Shown one piece after another: positions 51,589 to 59,526 of a stretch of DNA of 64,000 nt. Position numbers and translations under genes: made by a program. Source of the DNA: Pelagibacteraceae bacterium AG-414-M23 (GTDB taxonomy: Bacteria > Pseudomonadota > Alphaproteobacteria > Pelagibacterales > Pelagibacteraceae); the NCBI GenBank assembly GCA_003214525.1, contig QCLN01000004.1:1-64000 (forward strand), given 5' to 3'. The notes under the pieces are model-generated. The model did not search any database and was not told the DNA's origin. It saw only the letters and a list, made by a program, of their open reading frames with translations. The first letter of the stretch is position 1. Every line of letters begins with the position of its first letter.

Positions 51589-53270
51589 TGACATTTTTAA
51601 AAATAAATAATTTAAGTGTTAATTATGAAATGCGAAGAGAAACTGTTTATGCAGCAAAGAAAGTAAATATAAATGTTGAAAAAGGTGAAATACTTGGTCT
51701 GGTAGGAGAATCTGGATCTGGAAAAAGTACAGTTGGTAATGCAATAATTAACCTTATAGATGAGCCAGGGAAAGTATCTGGTGGATCAATAATATTAGAT
51801 GGAACAGATATTTATGAAAATCCTGAAAATATTCTTAAATTAAGAGGAAAAAAAATAGGTCTTATTTTTCAAGACCCTCAAACTTCTTTAAATCCCATCC
51901 TTACAATAGGAGAACAATTAATTGAAACAATTCAAACTCACTTAAAGCTAAGCACAGAAGAAGCAAAAAATAAAGCTATTAACTTATTAAAAGAAGTAGG
52001 AATAAAAGATGCTGAAACAAGATTTGATAATTATCCTCATCAATTTTCAGGAGGAATGAGACAAAGAGTTGTTATTTCATTAGCTCTTTGCTGCGAACCT
52101 GAACTTCTTATAGCTGATGAACCAACTACTGCACTAGATGTTTCAATACAATCTCAAATTTTAGATTTAATTAAAAGATTAACTAAAGAGAGAAATTTAG
52201 CAGTAATATTAATCACTCATGATATGGGCGTTATATCAGAAACAACAGACAGAGTAGCTGTAATGAAAAATGGAGATCTTGTAGAAATAGGACCAACTAA
52301 AGAAATACTAACTAAACCTAAAGAGATTTATACTAAGGCTCTCGTAAGCTCAGTTCCGCCCACAAATAAAAAAATAAATAGATTTAAAATTATTGTAAAG
52401 GAAAACAACACACAAGGTGAAACTAATATTAAAATTTTAAATAGATGGACAAAAAAAGAAATTATTGATCAGGATTTAGTTAAAGTTAAAAATTTAAGCA
52501 AAACATTTGATGATAGTTTTTTTATAGAAAGCACCAAAAACTCTGTAATGGCTGTAGACAATGTATCATTTAATATAAAAGAAGGAGAGTCATTTGGGCT
52601 AGTTGGTGAAAGCGGTAGTGGCAAATCAACAATAGCAAAAATGATTGTTAATTTATATAGCCCGAGCGCTGGAGATATTGATTTTGATAATGTTTGTATA
52701 ACAAAAATTAAAAGCAATAAAGAAATGATGAAATTTAGAAAACAAATTCAAATGATATTTCAAGATCCTTATTCATCTTTAAATGGCAGACTAAAAGTTA
52801 AAGATATAGTTGCCGAACCTATAAAACTTCATAATCCTTCAATAAACTCTAAAGATTTAGATAGTTATATTCATGATTTATTAGAATCTGTTGAATTAAC
52901 TCAACAATCAGCTGAACGTTATCCTCATGAATTTTCTGGAGGCCAAAGACAAAGAATATCAATTGCAAGAGCACTTGCAACTCAACCAAGACTTCTTGTA
53001 TGTGATGAGCCAACTTCTGCTTTAGATGTAAGTATTCAAGCGCAAATATTAAATTTATTAAAGGATTTACAAGAACAGTTAAATCTGACAATCTTATTCA
53101 TCAGCCATGACTTACCAGTGGTAAGACAAATGTGTGATCGAATAGCGGTATTAAAAAATGGAAAGCTTTGCGAGATTTCAAAAACTGAAGAATTGTTTAA
53201 AAATCCATCGCATGAGTACACAAAAGAATTATTAACATTAATGCCAAAAATAGAATCAATTTATAACTAA
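51588..53270 (+). CDS. Fused dipeptide-type ABC transporter ATPase (DppD-DppF)
   Basis: A 560-residue protein with two complete ABC domains. The first, residues 1-270, has Walker A GESGSGKSTVGNAI, signature FSGGMRQRVVIS and Walker B LLIADEPTTALD. The second, residues 300-555, has GESGSGKSTIAKMI, FSGGQRQRISIARAL and LLVCDEPTSALD. It therefore replaces separate DppD and DppF. It is the last gene of dppABC(DF). A strong ribosome site and the AhpD-like gene follow after 21 bases. Confidence 0.95.
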   Translation: MTFLKINNLSVNYEMRRETVYAAKKVNINVEKGEILGLVGESGSGKSTVGNAIINLIDEPGKVSGGSIILDGTDIYENPENILKLRGKKIGLIFQDPQTSLNPILTIGEQLIETIQTHLKLSTEEAKNKAINLLKEVGIKDAETRFDNYPHQFSGGMRQRVVISLALCCEPELLIADEPTTALDVSIQSQILDLIKRLTKERNLAVILITHDMGVISETTDRVAVMKNGDLVEIGPTKEILTKPKEIYTKALVSSVPPTNKKINRFKIIVKENNTQGETNIKILNRWTKKEIIDQDLVKVKNLSKTFDDSFFIESTKNSVMAVDNVSFNIKEGESFGLVGESGSGKSTIAKMIVNLYSPSAGDIDFDNVCITKIKSNKEMMKFRKQIQMIFQDPYSSLNGRLKVKDIVAEPIKLHNPSINSKDLDSYIHDLLESVELTQQSAERYPHEFSGGQRQRISIARALATQPRLLVCDEPTSALDVSIQAQILNLLKDLQEQLNLTILFISHDLPVVRQMCDRIAVLKNGKLCEISKTEELFKNPSHEYTKELLTLMPKIESIYN

Positions 53271-53291
53271 TGAAAAAAATAAGGAGGAAAA

Positions 53292-53684
53292 ATGCCAATG
53301 TTTAAAATAATCGAAGAAAATGAAGCCACAGGAAAAGTTAAAGAAGTATATGATGATATAAAAAGCTCAAGAGGGATTACAGAAATTCCAAATTTCTGGA
53401 AGATGCTTGCAAATGACCCTAACGAACTAGAAAGATCATGGAATTCATTAAAACAAGTAATGAGAAAAGGAGCATTAGATCCTATAACTAAAGAGTTAAT
53501 TTACGTTGCAGTATCAATAACTAATGGTTGTGAGTATTGTACAAGATCTCATTCATATGCTGCTAAAAAAAAAGGCGCAACTGATGAAATGATAAAAGAA
53601 ATGATATCAGTGGTAGGATTAGCAAATAAAAACAATAAATTAGTAGATGCTTATCAAGTAGAAGTGGATGAAATTTATAAATAA
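53292..53684 (+). CDS. AhpD/carboxymuconolactone-decarboxylase-family protein
   Basis: A 130-residue AhpD-like protein. The redox motif is NGCEYCTRSHSYAAKKKGA, with the CxxC and His of AhpD. It is probably a peroxidase or thiol-disulfide protein. A strong AAGGAGG ribosome site precedes the start. It follows the peptide transporter and abuts the convergent dehydrogenase with no spacer. Its role with the transporter is unknown. Confidence 0.87.
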   Translation: MPMFKIIEENEATGKVKEVYDDIKSSRGITEIPNFWKMLANDPNELERSWNSLKQVMRKGALDPITKELIYVAVSITNGCEYCTRSHSYAAKKKGATDEMIKEMISVVGLANKNNKLVDAYQVEVDEIYK

Positions 53685-54599
53685 CTAGTCTATTGGGTAA
53701 TTCCAAGCATCTCCACCAACAACCTTTGATATTGCTGAAAAATCTTTTGTATCATTTCCTTCTTCACAAAATTTATTATAAATTTCTAAAGCCATTGTCC
53801 CAAGTGGAGTAGAAGCTTTAACTTTTTTAGCACATTCATTTGCTAACTTTAGATCTTTATTCATCATACCCGCAGAAAATCCAGGTCGATAATTATTATT
53901 TGATGGAGTTCCTTCAATTAAACCTGGCAAAGGTGGATAAACTGATATTGGCCAACTATTTCCTGAGGCGTTTTTCATGATCTCATGAACCTTTCTAATA
54001 TCTATGTTTAGCCTTTTTGCTAGCATCAAAGATTCAGATGCTGCAATCATTGTAATTCCAAGAGACATATTGTTGCAAATTTTTGCTCCATTTCCACTTC
54101 CTAATTCACCAGCATGAAATATATTTTTTCCCATTATTTTTAATAGGGGTAGAGCCAAATCAAAAGAATCTTTAGATCCACCAACCATAATATTTAAAGT
54201 TGCTTTTTCTGCACCCATCACACCACCACTGACAGGGGCATCAATCATTTTAATTCCTTTTTCAGTAGCTTTCTTTCCTATTTCAATTGAAGTTTGTATA
54301 TCAATAGTAGAACAATCAATAAGAAGACAATTTTTTGATACTTTGTTTATAATACCTTCTTCACCCAAATAAACTTCTTTTGAATTTTTACCTTCCGGGA
54401 GCATTGTGATTACAGTAGTTACCTCATTTGTAATTAGATCGTCTAACTTTTCAACTACATTTAATTTTTTTTCTTTTGCTTTATTAATCATGTTTTTTGA
54501 AACATCAAAAACTTTAACTTTTTTTCCTGCTTTGACCAAATTTTGTGCCATTGGATTTCCCATATTACCAACACCAATGAATGCAATTAGTTCTGACAT
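53685..54599 (-). CDS. 3-hydroxyisobutyrate dehydrogenase-family protein
   Basis: A 304-residue beta-hydroxyacid dehydrogenase. FIGVGNMGNPMAQNLVKAG is the N-terminal NAD motif; LIDCSTIDIQTSIEIG, DAPVSGGVMGAEKATLNIMVGG and GSGNGAKICNNMSLGITMIA (with the catalytic lysine) follow. PGFSAGMMNKDLKLA is the C-terminal block. It probably acts in valine degradation, oxidising 3-hydroxyisobutyrate, though tartronate semialdehyde reductases are similar. A strong AGGAGG ribosome site precedes its start. It is the last gene of the leftward run from 57046. Confidence 0.9.
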   Translation of the reverse strand: MSELIAFIGVGNMGNPMAQNLVKAGKKVKVFDVSKNMINKAKEKKLNVVEKLDDLITNEVTTVITMLPEGKNSKEVYLGEEGIINKVSKNCLLIDCSTIDIQTSIEIGKKATEKGIKMIDAPVSGGVMGAEKATLNIMVGGSKDSFDLALPLLKIMGKNIFHAGELGSGNGAKICNNMSLGITMIAASESLMLAKRLNIDIRKVHEIMKNASGNSWPISVYPPLPGLIEGTPSNNNYRPGFSAGMMNKDLKLANECAKKVKASTPLGTMALEIYNKFCEEGNDTKDFSAISKVVGGDAWNYPID

Positions 54600-54611
54600 A
54601 TTTTCCTCCTT

Positions 54612-54833
54612 TTATTTTGTAATATTTTCAACAAATCTTTTTGCAATAGGTCCTACCAATAAAGAAGTAGCTATTGCAATTGGTAAGCCAACTGACCAAG
54701 CTTTAAAAAATCTTCTTGGGTAATCACTATCCATACCTGTATTAATGTATGTAATTATCAAAGTCATAAACAAACTCATTCCAAAACCCATTATTAAAAC
54801 AAAAATTAAGTTTGAGTATTTTTTCTTGAACAT
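54612..54833 (-). CDS. DUF2798-like small membrane protein
   Basis: A 73-residue protein with two hydrophobic helices: LIFVLIMGFGMSLFMTLIIT and VGLPIAIATSLLVGPIAKRF. The arrangement, with a short loop containing FFKAWSVG, is typical of DUF2798. The function is unknown. It sits between the SMR pair and the dehydrogenase, with one-base spacing to the SMR gene. Confidence 0.8.
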   Translation of the reverse strand: MFKKKYSNLIFVLIMGFGMSLFMTLIITYINTGMDSDYPRRFFKAWSVGLPIAIATSLLVGPIAKRFVENITK

Positions 54834-54834
54834 A

Positions 54835-55170
54835 TCAATTTACTTTGCCTAGTAGATTTACGATTAGTACACCAGCTATAATTAAAAAAATTCCAACTAA
54901 ACCATATATATTTGGCATTTGATTATATTTAATAATTCCAAATATAAGTATTGAGGCAACAGTAACAGCACTATATGTGGCATAGGCAAAACCAACAGGA
55001 ATTGCCGACATTCCTTTTGCAAGTGAAAACATAGTTACACACATCAAAAGTAAACATGCAACACTAGGTGTTAATTTTGAAAACCCATCAGATATTTTTG
55101 CAAAACTGTTTGCAGCTATTCCACATGATATAGCGACGAATAAAAAAATATATCCAGTGAAAGGTTTCAT
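54835..55170 (-). CDS. SMR-family small membrane protein lacking the TM1 glutamate (second of pair)
   Basis: A 111-residue four-helix protein of the small multidrug resistance family: MSAIPVGFAYATYSAVTVAS and GIFLIIAGVLIVNLLGKVN match SMR helices 3-4. The TM1 sequence is YIFLFVAISCGIAANSFAK, without any acidic residue, where EmrE has the essential Glu14. The Trp of TM3 is replaced by Tyr. Its start overlaps the stop of its paralogue, so the two are probably one heterodimer. Proton-coupled drug export is unlikely as judged from the sequence. Confidence 0.82.
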   Translation of the reverse strand: MKPFTGYIFLFVAISCGIAANSFAKISDGFSKLTPSVACLLLMCVTMFSLAKGMSAIPVGFAYATYSAVTVASILIFGIIKYNQMPNIYGLVGIFLIIAGVLIVNLLGKVN

Positions 55171-55505
55171 TAATTGGCTTTTCCTAATAAATTGACAATT
55201 AAAACACCAGTTATAATTAAAAAGAGACCAAAGAGTGTATAAAGATTGGGCATCTGATTAAATTTATATATTCCAACTATTGTAGTTGCGATAATACATA
55301 ATCCTGCAAATGAAGCATAAGTAATTCCAACTGGAATTGTTTTCATAACAAGGGACAAGGTGTACATACAGCCAACAATTGCTATTGCTGTTAACACACT
55401 AGGTATAAATAATGTAAAACCTTCAGCACTCTTAGCAAATCCATTAGCAGCTGTACCCAAGACAACAGCAACAATTAATATTATATAGGCTGTAATATTT
55501 CCCAC
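55170..55505 (-). CDS. SMR-family small membrane protein lacking the TM1 glutamate (first of pair)
   Basis: A 111-residue SMR-family protein with four helices: VMKTIPVGITYASFAGLCII and GLFLIITGVLIVNLLGKAN are typical. TM1 (IILIVAVVLGTAANGFAK) carries no acidic residue, and the TM3 Trp is replaced by Phe. It shares the AANxFAK motif with its partner. The two genes overlap by one base. They may transport something by another mechanism or act as a pair that has lost drug binding. Confidence 0.82.
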   Translation of the reverse strand: MGNITAYIILIVAVVLGTAANGFAKSAEGFTLFIPSVLTAIAIVGCMYTLSLVMKTIPVGITYASFAGLCIIATTIVGIYKFNQMPNLYTLFGLFLIITGVLIVNLLGKAN

Positions 55506-55512
55506 TAAATAA

Positions 55513-55731
55513 TTATAAATGAAATATTGAAAAATAAAAATAAATTATCCATAAGACACAACAAAACAAAGTGGTAAATAGTATAGTTATTCCAGTAACT
55601 GTATCGTTGTTGTGTTTTCTGTTTACTTTTTTTCTCCAGCTGATTGGATACAAAGGTAAAGTAAAAGCATATATGATTAAAAATAGATCAAATGCAGTGA
55701 AAATTATACTGACAAAAAGTAATTGATTCAT
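55513..55731 (-). CDS. Small membrane protein of unknown function
   Basis: I do not recognise this 72-residue protein. It has two hydrophobic helices, LFVSIIFTAFDLFLIIYAFT and GITILFTTLFCCVLWIIYFY, joined by a basic loop (SWRKKVNRKHNND). It lies seven bases upstream of the SMR pair in the same direction and starts at the stop of the VOC gene with no gap, so it is probably co-transcribed. It may be a partner of the SMR proteins, but that is only positional. Confidence 0.6.
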   Translation of the reverse strand: MNQLLFVSIIFTAFDLFLIIYAFTLPLYPISWRKKVNRKHNNDTVTGITILFTTLFCCVLWIIYFYFSIFHL

Positions 55732-56115
55732 TTAACTTAAAACACATCTGGCAGCTATTTTATTACCATCAGGATCACGGACATAAGCATAATAATTCCC
55801 ATCTGATCTCTCTCCTGGTGCTCCTTCGTCAATTGCACCAATTTTCAAAGCTGTTACATGAAATTTATTTACAGCTTCTTTTGACTCAGCAGATAATGCA
55901 ACCATTGTACCGTTTCCAGCAGTAGCATTTTGTTTATTGTGTGGTTTTGTAATATAAAATTTTACTCCATCTTCATCGCTTGTACCATATCCAATATATC
56001 TTTCTGTTACAGTAACTCTTTTCATTCCAAGATGAGCTAATATAGCATCATAAAACTTACTTGTTTTCACAAGATCATTAGTCCCAACCATTACAAAACC
56101 AATTGCTTTATTCAT
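55732..56115 (-). CDS. VOC/glyoxalase-family protein
   Basis: A 127-residue vicinal-oxygen-chelate protein. MNKAIGFVMVGTNDLVKTSKFYDAIL is the typical start and YYAYVRDPDGNKIAARCV the C-terminal half; GNGTMVALSAESKEAVNKFH lies in between. Members include glyoxalase I and dioxygenases; the function of this one is unknown. It follows a SnoaL-like gene. Confidence 0.83.
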   Translation of the reverse strand: MNKAIGFVMVGTNDLVKTSKFYDAILAHLGMKRVTVTERYIGYGTSDEDGVKFYITKPHNKQNATAGNGTMVALSAESKEAVNKFHVTALKIGAIDEGAPGERSDGNYYAYVRDPDGNKIAARCVLS

Positions 56116-56124
56116 TAATAATAC

Positions 56125-56445
56125 TTATTTAGGCATAGGTGTTGCGCCAGTTTCTAAAGCAATTATTTTACCATCTTTATACTTATAAACTGCCATTACC
56201 GCCTCAACATTTCCATCATCAAATGTTACGAATGAATGGTGTATGCCCACTTCATTATTTTCATAAATTACTCTTGTTTTGTCTTGTTTAATGTCGCCAC
56301 TCATCGCCCATTTGATTACATCAGATTTACTTAAAGTATTACCTGATTTATGCATTGTAAATTTAAAATCATCATGCAAAAGTTCATTCATAGCTGCCTC
56401 ATCTTTATTTGCCATTGCAGCAGAGTATTTTTCTAATATAGACAT
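56125..56445 (-). CDS. SnoaL/NTF2-like protein
   Basis: A 106-residue alpha+beta barrel protein. ILEKYSAAMANKDEAAMNEL and LHDDFKFTMHKSGNTLSK are the helical start and first strand of SnoaL-like folds; FVTFDDGNVEAVMAVYKYKDGKI is the sheet. It is probably a small-molecule-binding or isomerase-like protein of unknown function. It lies nine bases from the VOC gene and one base from the next. Confidence 0.75.
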   Translation of the reverse strand: MSILEKYSAAMANKDEAAMNELLHDDFKFTMHKSGNTLSKSDVIKWAMSGDIKQDKTRVIYENNEVGIHHSFVTFDDGNVEAVMAVYKYKDGKIIALETGATPMPK

Positions 56446-56446
56446 A

Positions 56447-56737
56447 TTATTTTGCTCCTTTAACTATTATAAAATTACCGACAGAATTGTCTAACCGTAT
56501 CTGTCTTACAGGTTTGTATTCTTCAGAGTTATACCATTCCAAAGCTTTTTCGTAAGAAGGAAATTTAATCACCACTGTTCTAGGATATTTCCATTCACCT
56601 TCAAAACATTGGTATTCACCACCTCTTACCAAATATTCTCCTCCAAATTTTGTAACTATATCCGTAACTTTCGCTAAATATTGTTTATAATCTTCAGAAT
56701 TAGTTACTTCAATTTGAGTAATTGCATATCCAGTCAT
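56447..56737 (-). CDS. DUF1330-family protein
   Basis: A 96-residue dimeric alpha-beta barrel protein. ITQIEVTNSEDYKQYLAKV and GGEYLVRGGEYQCFEGEW are the DUF1330 signature, followed by YPRTVVIKFPSYEKALEWYN and SEEYKPVRQIRL. The function of the family is unknown. It is part of the leftward small-gene operon. Confidence 0.85.
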   Translation of the reverse strand: MTGYAITQIEVTNSEDYKQYLAKVTDIVTKFGGEYLVRGGEYQCFEGEWKYPRTVVIKFPSYEKALEWYNSEEYKPVRQIRLDNSVGNFIIVKGAK

Positions 56738-56749
56738 TTTTATTAATCC

Positions 56750-57046
56750 TTATAGATTAACTTTGCTTAATTCATACATTTCAACAATTTCGATACATTC
56801 ATCGAAAATAGGTTTTGCAATCGGATTATTACCTGAAGCAAACTTCTTCATTTCTTCTTCATTATGAACTGAGACTTTAAACATAACATAACTTTTATCT
56901 GGCCCTATTGCTGGAACTGTTTTTTCAACATGAGCAATAGTTTTTCTTACTCCCATTCCTTCATCTGATTGCATAAATCCCATGAATTTTTCAAATTTTC
57001 CTTCACCAGATTTAATTCTTGCTATTGCAAGCATTTCTTTTTCCAT
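56750..57046 (-). CDS. Small protein of unknown function, possible dimeric alpha-beta barrel
   Basis: A 98-residue soluble protein not recognised with confidence. MLAIARIKSGEGKFEKFMGF at the start and KSYVMFKVSVHNEEEMKKFA in the middle look like the beta-alpha-beta repeats of antibiotic-monooxygenase-like or EthD-like barrels. A strong AAGGAGA ribosome site precedes the start. It is the first gene of the leftward operon that runs through DUF1330, SnoaL, VOC, the SMR pair and DUF2798 to the dehydrogenase. Confidence 0.6.
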   Translation of the reverse strand: MEKEMLAIARIKSGEGKFEKFMGFMQSDEGMGVRKTIAHVEKTVPAIGPDKSYVMFKVSVHNEEEMKKFASGNNPIAKPIFDECIEIVEMYELSKVNL

Positions 57047-57144
57047 ATTTTCTCCTTTTTTTATTTTTTATTATACATTCATCAAATTTGTTTTAAAAAA
57101 GATTTTTAAACAGCTTTGAGTTGTATTTTATCAAATTTATCACA

Positions 57145-57172
57145 TTGTTAAATTAGACAAGATTTATATAAT
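57145..57172 (+). promoter_or_regulatory. Sigma-70-like promoter for the peroxiredoxin gene
   Basis: TTGTTA at 57145-57150 and TATAAT at 57167-57172 are separated by 16 bases, close to the sigma-70 consensus. The start codon is 31 bases beyond, with GAGGA as ribosome site. No operator was seen. Confidence 0.5.
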
Positions 57173-57202
57173 TAAAAATTAAAATATAAAAAGAGGATTA
57201 TA

Positions 57203-57865
57203 ATGACATTAAAAATAAATAGTTTAGCTCCTGACTTTAAAGCCGAAACTTCAGAGGGAAACTTATCTTTTCATGAGTGGCTAGGTGATAGCTGGGGTGT
57301 TTTATTTTCACACCCAAAAGACTTTACACCTGTTTGTACAACTGAGCTTGGTGCATTGGCTAAAATGAAACCTGAGTTTGAAAAAAGAAACGTTAAAGTT
57401 ATGGGATTAAGCGTAGATCCGGTATCAGACCATGTTAAATGGTTGGACGATATTAAGGATGTTTGCGGATTAAAACCAAATTATCCTATTGTTGCGGATG
57501 AAAAATTAGAAGTCGCGAAACTTTACAATATGCTAGAAGGTGATGCTGGCACAACATCAATGGGACGTACTGCAGTTGACAATGAAACTGTTAGAACTGT
57601 TTACGTAATTAGACCAGATAAAAGAATTGGTTTATTTTTAACTTACCCGATGACCACTGGACGTAACTTTAATGAAATATTAAGAACAATTGATTCTATG
57701 CAGCGAACAGCAAAACACAAAATCGCTACACCTGCAGACTGGGTGCCTGGCGATAAAGTAATTATTGTTCCTAAAGTTACTAACGAGGAAGCAAAAAAAA
57801 TATATCCAGATGGTTGGGAAACTTTAAAACCTTATTTAAGAAAAGTTCCAGACCCGGTAAAATAA
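57203..57865 (+). CDS. 1-Cys peroxiredoxin (Prx6 type)
   Basis: A 220-residue peroxidase of the Prx6 group. The peroxidatic cysteine is in SHPKDFTPVCTTELG. The C-terminal extension (TPADWVPGDKVIIVPKVTNEEA) and the end GWETLKPYLRKVPDP are typical. It detoxifies H2O2 and alkyl hydroperoxides; sarcosine oxidase and flavin oxidases encoded here produce H2O2. It has its own promoter and terminator. Confidence 0.95.
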   Translation: MTLKINSLAPDFKAETSEGNLSFHEWLGDSWGVLFSHPKDFTPVCTTELGALAKMKPEFEKRNVKVMGLSVDPVSDHVKWLDDIKDVCGLKPNYPIVADEKLEVAKLYNMLEGDAGTTSMGRTAVDNETVRTVYVIRPDKRIGLFLTYPMTTGRNFNEILRTIDSMQRTAKHKIATPADWVPGDKVIIVPKVTNEEAKKIYPDGWETLKPYLRKVPDPVK

Positions 57866-57882
57866 ATAAAGTAAATAAAATT

Positions 57883-57919
57883 AAACCAACAATCTTATAA
57901 ATAAGGTTGTTGGTTTTTT
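57883..57919 (+). terminator. Intrinsic terminator of the peroxiredoxin gene
   Basis: Fourteen-base arms AAACCAACAATCTT (57883-57896) and AAGGTTGTTGGTTT (57903-57916), with one G-U pair, a six-base loop and a TTTTTT tail. It lies 17 bases past the peroxiredoxin stop. It also abuts the stop of the convergent racemase gene and may act in both directions. Confidence 0.85.
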
Positions 57920-58616
57920 ATTTACGTTTATATTTTTTCATACAAACTTCAGCTAGCAATAAATTTGGATCAATAAAAAGCTTCGATTCTTTTGCTTTTC
58001 TAAATGATTTGTAAGCAAAAATAGCTATTGGCAATTCAGTACATCCCAAGATAATTTTTTTGCATTTTTTTCTTATCAGATGTTTTACTGCCGCTCTTAA
58101 GGCAATTTCAGCTTCTTTAACTTTACCCATTTTAACAAGTTTAATTGCTTTATTAACAGATTTTTTTTGCAATTCTTTCTCAGGACTAATTAATTTAAAA
58201 TTTCTATCAAAATAATTGCTATAAACGTTTGTTTTTAATGTAGCTTCAGTACACAAAATACCAATTGTAGATTTTTTTTTACATGTTTTTTTTGCATGAA
58301 GGTAAACTTCTTTTGGCATACTTAATAACGGAATTTTAATTTTTTTTTGAACATCTTTATGCCAATAATGTGCTGTGTTACACGGCATAACAATGAATTT
58401 GCACTTATTTTTTTCTAACATTTTACAACCATCTACAAGTGCTTTTAAAACATTATAGTATTTTTTTAAATTTTCAGGTCTTTTAGGAGTATTAGACTTG
58501 TTATAAAGGACAAACATAGGGTACTGTTGATCTAATTTGCCTCTGTTTAATTTTGCTAATTTATTACAAAAATCTAAACCTGCTTGTGTACCCATTCCTC
58601 CTAATATTCCGATCAT
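57918..58616 (-). CDS. Aspartate/glutamate racemase-family protein
   Basis: A 232-residue protein of the Asp/Glu racemase superfamily. IGILGGMGTQAGLDFCNKL is the start; FIVMPCNTAHYWHKDVQ and KKIILGCTELPIAIF each hold one of the two catalytic cysteines. It probably racemises aspartate or a similar amino acid. It converges on the peroxiredoxin terminator. Confidence 0.88.
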   Translation of the reverse strand: MIGILGGMGTQAGLDFCNKLAKLNRGKLDQQYPMFVLYNKSNTPKRPENLKKYYNVLKALVDGCKMLEKNKCKFIVMPCNTAHYWHKDVQKKIKIPLLSMPKEVYLHAKKTCKKKSTIGILCTEATLKTNVYSNYFDRNFKLISPEKELQKKSVNKAIKLVKMGKVKEAEIALRAAVKHLIRKKCKKIILGCTELPIAIFAYKSFRKAKESKLFIDPNLLLAEVCMKKYKRK

Positions 58617-58685
58617 AAAGATTATTTTTAAATTTTGATTTTGGTTTTTAACATTTAAGTATACAACTATATTTTAAATTTAATT

Positions 58686-59438
58686 ATGCAAGACATATAT
58701 ATTGATGACATCGGATCAGGTTTTCCTTTGGTTTTAGTTCATGGATACCTAGGGTCATCTGAAATGTGGAATTTACAAAAAGAATTTTTAAGCAAAAAAT
58801 TTAGAGTTATTACTCCTGCCTTACCTGGATTTGGCGAAAGTCACAAAGCTCAATCTTTAAATAGTATTAATGAAATTGCAAAATTTATATTTAAATGCCT
58901 TGATGAAAAAAAAATAAATGAATTTCATTTAATAGGACACTCAATGGGAGGAATGATAGTCCAAGAAATGGTAAAAATTTCAGGAGAAAGAATTAAAAAA
59001 CTAATTTGTTTTGCAACTGGTTCAATAGGAGATATTCCCGGAAGATTTGAGCCAATAGACACAACTAGAGAAAGATTAAAAAAAGAAGGATTAAAAGAAA
59101 CAATAAGTAGAGTCTCACAAAAATGGTTCTTAGAAGGAATTAAAGCTAAATATTATTATTTTTGCGAAAATGCAGTTAAAAATATTTCTATAGAAACTGC
59201 CGATAATGCTCTTATTGCCATGAAAAATTGGAGAGGATACGAAAATTTAAAAAATATCAAACAAGAAACTCTAATCATTTGGGGCGACAAGGACGTTTCT
59301 TATAATTTTGATCAAGTTGATGCTTTAAAAAAAAATATACCAAATAGCAAGTTGGAGATCTTCAAAGACTGCAGCCATAATGTTCACCTCGAAGAACCTC
59401 AAAAATTCAATGAAACAGTAAAAAATTTCTTAGAATAG
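58686..59438 (+). CDS. Alpha/beta-fold hydrolase
   Basis: A 250-residue alpha/beta hydrolase. The oxyanion region is VHGYLGSSEMWNLQ, the nucleophile elbow is LIGHSMGGMIVQEM (Ser), the acid is IWGDKDVSYNFD and the catalytic histidine is CSHNVHLEEPQKF. The 3-oxoadipate enol-lactonase-like group is nearest in style. The substrate is unknown. It is divergent from the racemase. Confidence 0.85.
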   Translation: MQDIYIDDIGSGFPLVLVHGYLGSSEMWNLQKEFLSKKFRVITPALPGFGESHKAQSLNSINEIAKFIFKCLDEKKINEFHLIGHSMGGMIVQEMVKISGERIKKLICFATGSIGDIPGRFEPIDTTRERLKKEGLKETISRVSQKWFLEGIKAKYYYFCENAVKNISIETADNALIAMKNWRGYENLKNIKQETLIIWGDKDVSYNFDQVDALKKNIPNSKLEIFKDCSHNVHLEEPQKFNETVKNFLE

Positions 59439-59526
59439 TCTTAAAAAGAACTTTCTTATAAATTGACTCTTTAAAAATAACATAGTTAAAATTGATTTTT
59501 AAATTTAATTCAATGAGAGGGAATCA

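Noticed and set aside
54406-54723. 105-residue rightward frame across the dehydrogenase and DUF2798 genes
   Set aside because: It crosses two well-supported leftward genes and their strong ribosome site, and its own composition is not protein-like.
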